A stretch of 64,000 nucleotides of DNA from Apostichopus japonicus (taxonomy: Eukaryota > Echinodermata > Holothuroidea > Aspidochirotida > Stichopodidae), in the NCBI RefSeq assembly GCF_037975245.1, contig NC_092583.1, forward strand, positions 5,057,264-5,121,263. Direction: 5' to 3'. A program made the position numbers and the translations under genes. Every line of letters begins with the position of its first letter. The stretch's first letter is position 1. Positions 36,201 through 45,200 of this stretch are shown here, one piece after another. The notes beneath the pieces are model-generated. The model saw nothing but the letters and a program-made list of their open reading frames with translations. It was not told the DNA's origin and did not search any database.

Positions 36201-39200
36201 GTCATTTTTCACAATACTCAGCACACAGCTTTATTCAATTAGTAATATAAATTAGATTAATTCAAGTAGATGTATTACAGGCTTGTACATAACACTGAAT
36301 AAGCAGAACTAATGATAAACTCATTTAAAGGAGTATTTCAGGTTTCATTAATATTCAAAAATCACACTAAGAAGCATGTAGTACACCTGAAGGAGAACTA
36401 CAGTATACAACATTGACATAACAAGAACTAATTCATTTAGTTCAACCATCACACTTACAATGCTTGTACACAATTGACCATTTCAAGCAAAAACCTTCCT
36501 TACAACATTCCAATGGTTTCATTTAATTTTCAATTGCAGGTTTTTTGTTGGAAATTTAAAAGCAATCACACTGTGGAACATACGGTATGCTCATGTTATA
36601 ATATAGATAACTGTACAACATTAACTATAACAAAAATATGACCTGAGCTACTTTAAAGCAGCATTCCAGCTTTCATTTAGTTCCACTTACAATGCTTGTA
36701 AACTTTTGACCATTTAATGTGAAAATGTACATTTTGTCCTAATGTTTTTCATTTTGTTTTCAATAAAAAGACCAAAGCTGAGCTTCTTTGAAAAACAACC
36801 ACTGTTGTATTAAGACTATTTGCAATCAAGTGACAAAGCGACACAACAAAATCACTGAAAACAAAATACTGAAAGGAAAACTTGGCCAAGTCATAAAAAG
36901 CTGGGATTTAACTTCAATCCTGCAATTGAAACTAATTTAGTGAAAGCTCTAATGAACCAGATAATGATGTTCAGCCATCTCACACAGGGAAGTTCCACTA
37001 AACAAAGCGTAGTTTGAACAGTCATCGATGAAACAGTTTACATTTAAAAAATGTCTGTGCACAAAACAAAGGCTTCAACGGGCATTTAATAATGATAAAG
37101 TTCAACACATGATTGAAATGCATCTGGTAACACTTTGAGACCAGCACATTCAGCAGAATCATGTAATTAAAGCAGCTTGTTCAATTTGCAGCATAATTCT
37201 AATCTCCAACAAAATGGCTAGAATCGTGCGTGCATGCTTGTTTAAGTCTCTTGAACTTACATTACATTAATAATGAAAGTCTCTAGGGAGTGTAAGCTCA
37301 GGGATTGCCGGTGCCTTTCAATCAAAGGGTCCCGAGTTTGAGTCACCCCAAAGTTAATGTATGTCGTCCAGTTACAGAGTTGCTGACAATTGACAATTCA
37401 ATCATGGACGTTAAAATATGAATCTAAGAGACTGACTTCGGTCAGCTTGCGGCTTTGATAAGCTAATGATGGCTTCTTCATGAGTTCCTGCTTGCAGGAG
37501 GATCAAAAATACATACATACATACATACTGTACATTACATTCATAATGAAAGTCTTGACAGTGTGATAGTTTTCAAAGGAAACATCAACACTGTCCAAAC
37601 CCCATACTAGTAACTTAGCAGATAAACATAGCCTAGCCTATTTTGCATATCAGAATCCGGTCAGAAGCAATTTTTTACAATAAGGGGAAAATCAGCCAAT
37701 TTGCAGAGAAAAGTAGTTACTGTAGTGATAAAAGCAAACCTTGTGAGAAGTAAGATGAGATTATGAATAGCAACCAGCTACTTTAAACTAGACATGTAGT
37801 TTCAGATAAATTCTGAGAATAATTTGTACTAAATTTCCATTTCTCCGTGTCAAGAAAACCTAGCAGATCAAGTGATTTTAGAGGCAGAATTATTTAGCAA
37901 CCAATTCTTCCTTGTTTTAGTAATATTAACCTCATTGATGAAAGCATCCAAAAACCAGAATGCAAATATGCATTGTGGTTTCGATGATGTAACATGAGCA
38001 GTTTTCTTCGTGAATCTGACGTAATGTAAAGTGAGGGTGTACATGTTTACGAGGTTTCTCGATTTGACCTCTAATGACCCCAAATGACCTTTGACCGCCA
38101 CCAAAAACAATCAGCTTCTTTAACTCAATGTGGTACATTTACACCCTAAATTAGAGGTCAGCCCAAAGCTCCTAGTGTTGAGATATCGTGATTACAAGGT
38201 TTTTCACAATTTGACCCCTGGTGAAGCCAAATGACCTTTGCCCTCCACCAAAAAACAATAGGCTTCTTTTACACAATGCGGTACTCCTACACACCATGGA
38301 GATAGCTCATAAAGCAGGCTGGATATATCCTTGTGTGCTTTCAGCCGACAGTAAACAAAGTTTTACTATTCAATTTCCTTGTTTACTTAACACATTTCCT
38401 GTCAGTCTGGAAACAACACTGTGTGGGCACATCAGTACAGTTAACATATTTACTATAGCAAAATTCAGTCACAATTTCCCTGTTTCTGTTTCTGATAACT
38501 TTCTTATACATGTGTTGGAATTTATATTACAATATATTTCCCCGGGTTCCTGGTTCGAGTAACTCCAAGATTAATGTATGTCGTCCAGTTACAGAGTTGT
38601 TGACAATTCATAATCATGGACGTTAAAATATGAATCTAAGCCTGACTTCGGTCAGCTTGCGGCTTTGATAAGCCAATGAGGCGCAAGTTCCAGCTTGCAG
38701 GAGGATCTAAAATACATTTATAAATGTTTTTACAAAACCATCAAGCTAGTTGGAAGCCATTTCTGGAGAAAATGTTGAGGGAATTAGGTGTTGTATTTTA
38801 TACGTTGTATTTTATAGGAAATATTCAGTCTGTGTATTGCTATGAAAAATCACGTACTTTTTGTGGGGCATGTTTTATAATGTATACACTATATCATATC
38901 ATACCATTATCAAATCAAATTATGTTTTTGTTTCCCTTCTGAAAAGATTTTTTTGAAGGAAAAGAAAATCTAAACTTTCAATGTTTGTGATGAAATTAAG
39001 GTTTTCAAGAACGAGAGCTACTTACTGTTAAGGTGAATCCAGAGGCCACTCTATTACACCAGTGCTATTTGGCATTTTCTAGTCTACTTGTTAAGATATC
39101 AAGCAGCAACAAGGTTGCAGACCGTATTATTTACATAATTATGTTCACTTTTGTCTTGATTAAAAATACTGGGTCCAAGAGTTGTGGATTGTCTGGGCAC

Positions 39201-42200
39201 AATAGCTCAGGACTGGTAAATAGTTCACAGTGTTCCAAAGTGAGCACTTTGGTAAGTTACGGATCCCTGGCCCAAGATTCTTTCGCCCGTGATTACAGTA
39301 TCTTACAAAGTTTGTTTTGGTTCAAGACATAAGAATTTGGCACTTAAAAAAGATACAGCAATGTGAAAGTGCTATTTGTGGGAGGCACTACACCTTTAAA
39401 TCTGAGTTATACCTTCTCATAAAGCAATCTAAACATGTAAATTGCACTAGTTTTGTACACTCTATGCATGTAAGGTGTCATAAAGTTTATATAATGAAAT
39501 TCTCTTTTCAAAGGCACTCAATATGACATAGTCACTTCCAGACTCTGTTCTGTACTATGTTGCAGGTATGGAGTTATGCGTTGCCACATTCCTTTGTATA
39601 AGAAAAAGTCATTATTCTCAAATTTCAGCTTCCAATGAAACTACAAATTCTATTCATGGAATGTGCTATACAATCAATTTTTAGGACTTTATCAATACCC
39701 TATTTCATGTTTCTTGCAATTCTTAATTCAGACCCATAGTATCCTGTGGTTGAGAAGGATTGACCAAGTTTGACAGCTTGTTGTTTTCAAATTCTATTTT
39801 CATATCACACCAAAATCACAAGTCACTGTTTTGGTTTGTTATTAAACCACCATGATTCATAGAGTTTTAAAACGAAAGAGAGGAAAGACTTGTGATTGCA
39901 GGTGGAACAGTCACAGATCACATAAATCAAGTATGTACACTATTATGCTCAAGGAAGCATGTATGACTCAAAAACATGGACTTTTATGACATCTTAGAAA
40001 CATTATGTTAAGTTCAGGCCTTGATCAACAGAATTCCATTAAGTTTGTTTGTGTTTGTGATTGTCTGTTTGTTTGTTTACATTCAGCACAGAATTGTGTA
40101 CCAAAACCATAATAAGGTAAACAACATCTTAGCTCATTTCCTTACTAACTAAAACCTTGTAAATATCCAATTTGGCTAAATCACTGTGATAAGCAGTTTC
40201 TGAATAATCAGAGTAAACAGTCATCAAAATTACTACAAAATATGCAAGAAAGGCTACTGATTATCAAATAATGCTCCACCTTAAACAAGCATTCACTCAA
40301 CGACTTAACTCTGACAAAAGTATGTTTATTTTGAAAAATCGATACAGGTTGGGACCTATCGATTAATGGCACAAACTTTACTGATGCCAATATCAGACTG
40401 ATATCACTGTTTCCGCCCGACACGGATAATGCATGCAATACTAATTTCACTGACCCTGACACAGTTTCTTCTGTTACTCCCAGCCCTCCCCTTTACCCTC
40501 CTTCTCCTGCTCCACCCTGAAGTGTTTTTACTCATTTTAAGCTGTTACTTAAAATTCCAAGAAAAACCTGCATGGTAAGAACAGTAGGAAGAGCTCAGCT
40601 AGTATTTAAAAATTTGACGGCAATTTCTTGTTGCATATTTAATTCATAAATACTGTACTTCAGATTATGGACTCTATTGACACTAGTATTTGTCTCTACA
40701 ACTCAAAAGTGGGTGTTATGTGCCGAACACATACGAGAATATTTCCTTACCGTTAAGGCCGATGGTATTTGAAGCGACCTCCTGGTTGCAGCATGAATGA
40801 CAAAAGACTTGTCCGCATACTCTGCAGTGATGTCTTCTTCTAAAAGTGGTAAATTTCTCTCCACATTCATAGCACTCCTTGCACTGGCTGTCTGGCATCC
40901 AGTGCCATCGCACACCGCTTCCATCGTGTTCCTATTGGCAAGCAAGAATACGGCAACACCCGGTTTATGAGCAAGATCATGAATATTCAATAGCTATTAA
41001 TGTATGCACCAAGACCTCAAATTGTTTTCATCTCTCAAGACAAGTTATAATGTGTCAAGTTGCATTGCCTCAAGAAGTACGGTATTGTGTGATACTACAT
41101 GTGATGTAGTATTTCTCGGGTTAGGGTTAACCCTTGGGATGAATCCTAACCAAAGGATTTTCCCGGTCCACAAGATACGTCATTCCTTGGGCTGTATCAT
41201 GTATGATGACATTGCTCGACATATTAAACTGTGTTCAAAACGGTTCTCTGAGAAATACTGTCACGTGAGGACTGGCTGAAGTATGACATCTCTATTTACA
41301 TACATGAATACATGTAAATATCAAATGTAAATTGAACCAGCTTCATTGAGTGTTCTGACTGCTGATGATGGAATGTTAATCTTCTCTCCTGTCACAGTTA
41401 CTTCAGACTTAAAGGGATATTCTGGTGGCTGAAATTGATTGTTTGATAGAAATGCTGGAATTCTTTTCCAAATTCATGTGAAACCTACATGCCCATATCA
41501 TTTTGTATGGCGAAGATACAGTATAAAGTTTTCATATTTTGTGAATGCATGCATATGGCAACAGCAGAACAGATGATGTCATTATGACAATTCAGCTGAA
41601 AATATTTTAGTTTGTCTTAAATATATAATGTCTAACTCAATTAGTCACAATATCACTACAGAAGATTTCATTATGATGAAATTCCAATTACAGAGAACCT
41701 TGTCAACTGTAAGAAATGTACCAAGTATAACAGGTTTCAAGGAACATCCCCATTGTAGTGACCACCATCACTCCCAAGATACCTACCAACAACAAAGTCA
41801 GCCAACTGGAGGTATCAAAGTTTTCATGAACAATTGTACAGCTATTTGAAATTTGTATCTTTAAAGCATGAAAGAAGAAAGACATTTAGTGGTGATTTAA
41901 CAAATTATTTATTGCAGGGAATGTTTGTGTAATTCTTTGTTTTTCAAGAAATCCAATATTGAACTATGTTTCATGTCTGGAATGTATTTAATAATGGTGT
42001 CAAACCTTCAGCCAAAAATAATTTTTACCATTATTCCATGTGTGGTGGAGCACTGGCGTTCCATGCACAGTGGAGCTAATTACTCATATCCACACCAAAC
42101 ACAATGGTCTCATTCGTTTAGGGAAGTCACAGACTGAGATATAACACAGTTATAGTGTGCCACTCCTTATTTTCTACAGTAATTGCATGACACCAAACCA

Positions 42201-45200
42201 GTTCTAGTATTTGTTCAACTTTGCAAATCCGAAGATCAGATGTCCTAAAAAAAATCTTGCCGTAGAGCAGGATTTCCCTAACTTTACCAGAGTTGTCCAC
42301 ACACCCCCACCTTTTCGAGACACGATCTGAGTCATTATTTTATTATAATAGGCATAACAGTGCTTCGTCAAAGATCAAGTATTACATGCACAGTACGGTA
42401 CTCCTATGGCAACATATGCGTATGGAATGCGAAAGAGTCTGTCGATAGGTACGGCTTTTGTACATTACTAAATGATATGATATATCAGATTTTAGTTCAA
42501 CAAAAAGTACTCTAGTTTTGACTTTCAGAAACGTCTCACAAACCCCTGGGATGGACTCTCGCACCCCCTGGGGGTTCATGCACCCCAATTAGGGAACCCC
42601 TGGCGTAGAGGATATGAGTCGATAGAGGATAGAGACATAAAGTCCAGTGATTTATTCATAACCCACCACCCTCTTGATCTCTGTTTTTACTCTGTAGAAA
42701 AATTAACATGTTTAAAAACATGAGGCCACCGAAAAAAGTGGCGAATTATAAGATATTGCCTCTTCATGCATTTGACATTGACAATTTGCATAGAGAATCT
42801 TTATACTTTAAACTATAAAAGCCTTCCAATCATTTTTTTTCCCCAGTAATTCTGAGATGCTGACCACAGGTCCACAGGTCTCAGTGTTATACTATATAGT
42901 CCAGCCATTTTGATTGATGAGCCTCTGGTTCTTGAAAGTTGAAGGATCATTAAAAGTTCAAGAGGTATAGAAATATGATCAGAGCTTAGAACTGCAGGCT
43001 TTAAAGCTCTACAGTATATCAAACTTAAATTTGTTTCTGCAGTCAAAAAAAGAAGCTATATATTGGGATGATTAGTTTTTCGAAACTACATTTTTTTTTC
43101 TTTTCTGGTGAAAACTGAATTACTTTTAAAGTAATTACTGATTGCACATTTACATATTTGCCACAGATATTGAACTCAAAGTTTAATCTGTACAAAGACT
43201 CTAATATGTACTTTTGTTTTAAATCACACATGGTGCTTTCTATTTCATGACACTATGATAAACCAGTTTCATTTTTGTTCCAATGTCCAATTTACCCTGT
43301 TGTTAAATGAGTTAAAATGAACAATAACAACTTTTTTTTAGATGGAATATCAATTTAGTTCTGAAAAAAAGGACAGATTAATTCCCCCCTGGGAATAATA
43401 AGGAACTGTTTCATCGAAGGTTAAAACTACATGGTGCGTAAATGTAAAAGAGGAAGTTTAACAAATATCAGAACTGAAGATAATGGAGGCATCTAACAAT
43501 TTAAACCCTTCAGAAACATAAATGTTTTTGTCACGTTCCTAAGTTGATCACTTTCAATCGATCTACTTTCACTTTCCAAGCCTGACCCTAATCCGAGAAA
43601 CGTAACATCATATCCTGTTCAAACAGGACTACTAATTTAAGATAAATTCTTTACTTCAGGAAAGGTTTGTCAGAAATCAAAAGGTGTATTTAACAGCTCT
43701 TTGTGTGAAATCATGAAAGCTACAATATTCCTATATTTGCAGAGCACAGGTGGACAAAGTGCAGCACACAGAAAAGCTTTACAAACCCTATTAATCCATC
43801 CAGCAGAACCGTATGGGAAGAAACACATGAAAAATGACTGTGTATATTTTTGGAAGTTCGCATGGAAGTTCTTTGGGCTACTTCTAACAAAGGCAAAATG
43901 TTCATTTTGAACTTTCTGATCCTTTTTTTTTAACCATTTAATGCAATATTCCCATTTCACAGGAGTAAATTTATATACCCTTTATTATTATTATTATTAT
44001 TATTATATTATTACAAAATCTCTGTGTGACCGTCAGATCAATATCATGCCCACTCCTGCTAAAGAGTAAAACTGAAATATATGGAGACAACAGAATTAGA
44101 GGTTTTCCAGTATGTAGGAAGTCTGTACAAACGTGTGTCCTCTCCTATAATCTAGTTTGCTATTGAAATGGACTCTTCAACCACAACATGACTACACAGT
44201 GTATTGAAATTCAATACCCTCTGCATTTGTGTCTCGTGTAACTTTGCAGAAGTACACAAAATACTTAGCATAAGACTGTTTGTGTGATGGTACAGTATTC
44301 CAGAATTAAAAGGATAAATGTCATTTGAGATCAAAGCAGGATAATAGTTATTCAGCTGATGCAGGTTTTACTGTACAGTTAAATTTGCATATTTGCAATG
44401 TGAAATGTTAAGTCATTGAAGTAAAAACAAGAGGATATGAAATTATAAATTGGTATCACCCCCCCCCCACCCTCCCATCAAAGTTCTATTTACTCAATTG
44501 ACACATTTATCCTACAGTGAACATATATATAGGTCATCTTTATTATGCTACATTTCTCAGACAGCCAAACTTGCTGTTTGGACAACCAAAAAGTTAAGCC
44601 AACCATTAAAAATCCTTCGAAATTTTCTCTGGATGTACAACTTTCCCACTAAAGATTAAACTTTGAAGCCTCTGCCACCACAGTATAACTATAAATAGTA
44701 ACATTGGTGACAACAGCCACTTCAGAACCAAACAATCATTTGACTAGAAGTTGTGTCAAATGATATATCAGGCTTAATAGTGCTACAAACCAGACTGTAC
44801 TTAATGCTAACACTTTCTTTGTATTATGTTGCTTTCCTTGAATGAAACTCACCTGTCCTTTTCGAATATTGCTGATCTGTTTCATCACCAATGATAAGCT
44901 TCTAGGAGGTCGTACATATTCATGAGTCTCGCTAGCAGCTTCATCTCTGGTATTGGCCGTCGGTAATAAGTCATTGGCAGATTTCAATGCTGAACCAGCT
45001 TCTTTGCTTCTCTGTTTGTACTCCAAACGACCTTTAACCCCACTACTGATTGACCTTGAGTCATTATTGGAGGATCTGGGTTCATGGCTGACATAAAATG
45101 TACTCTTTGATAATAAAGATGACTCTTCCTTTGCTTTCACCTCAAGATCTGACTTTAAAATTACATCCGTCCCAATCTCTGCTGTCAGTTTTTCTTTAAT

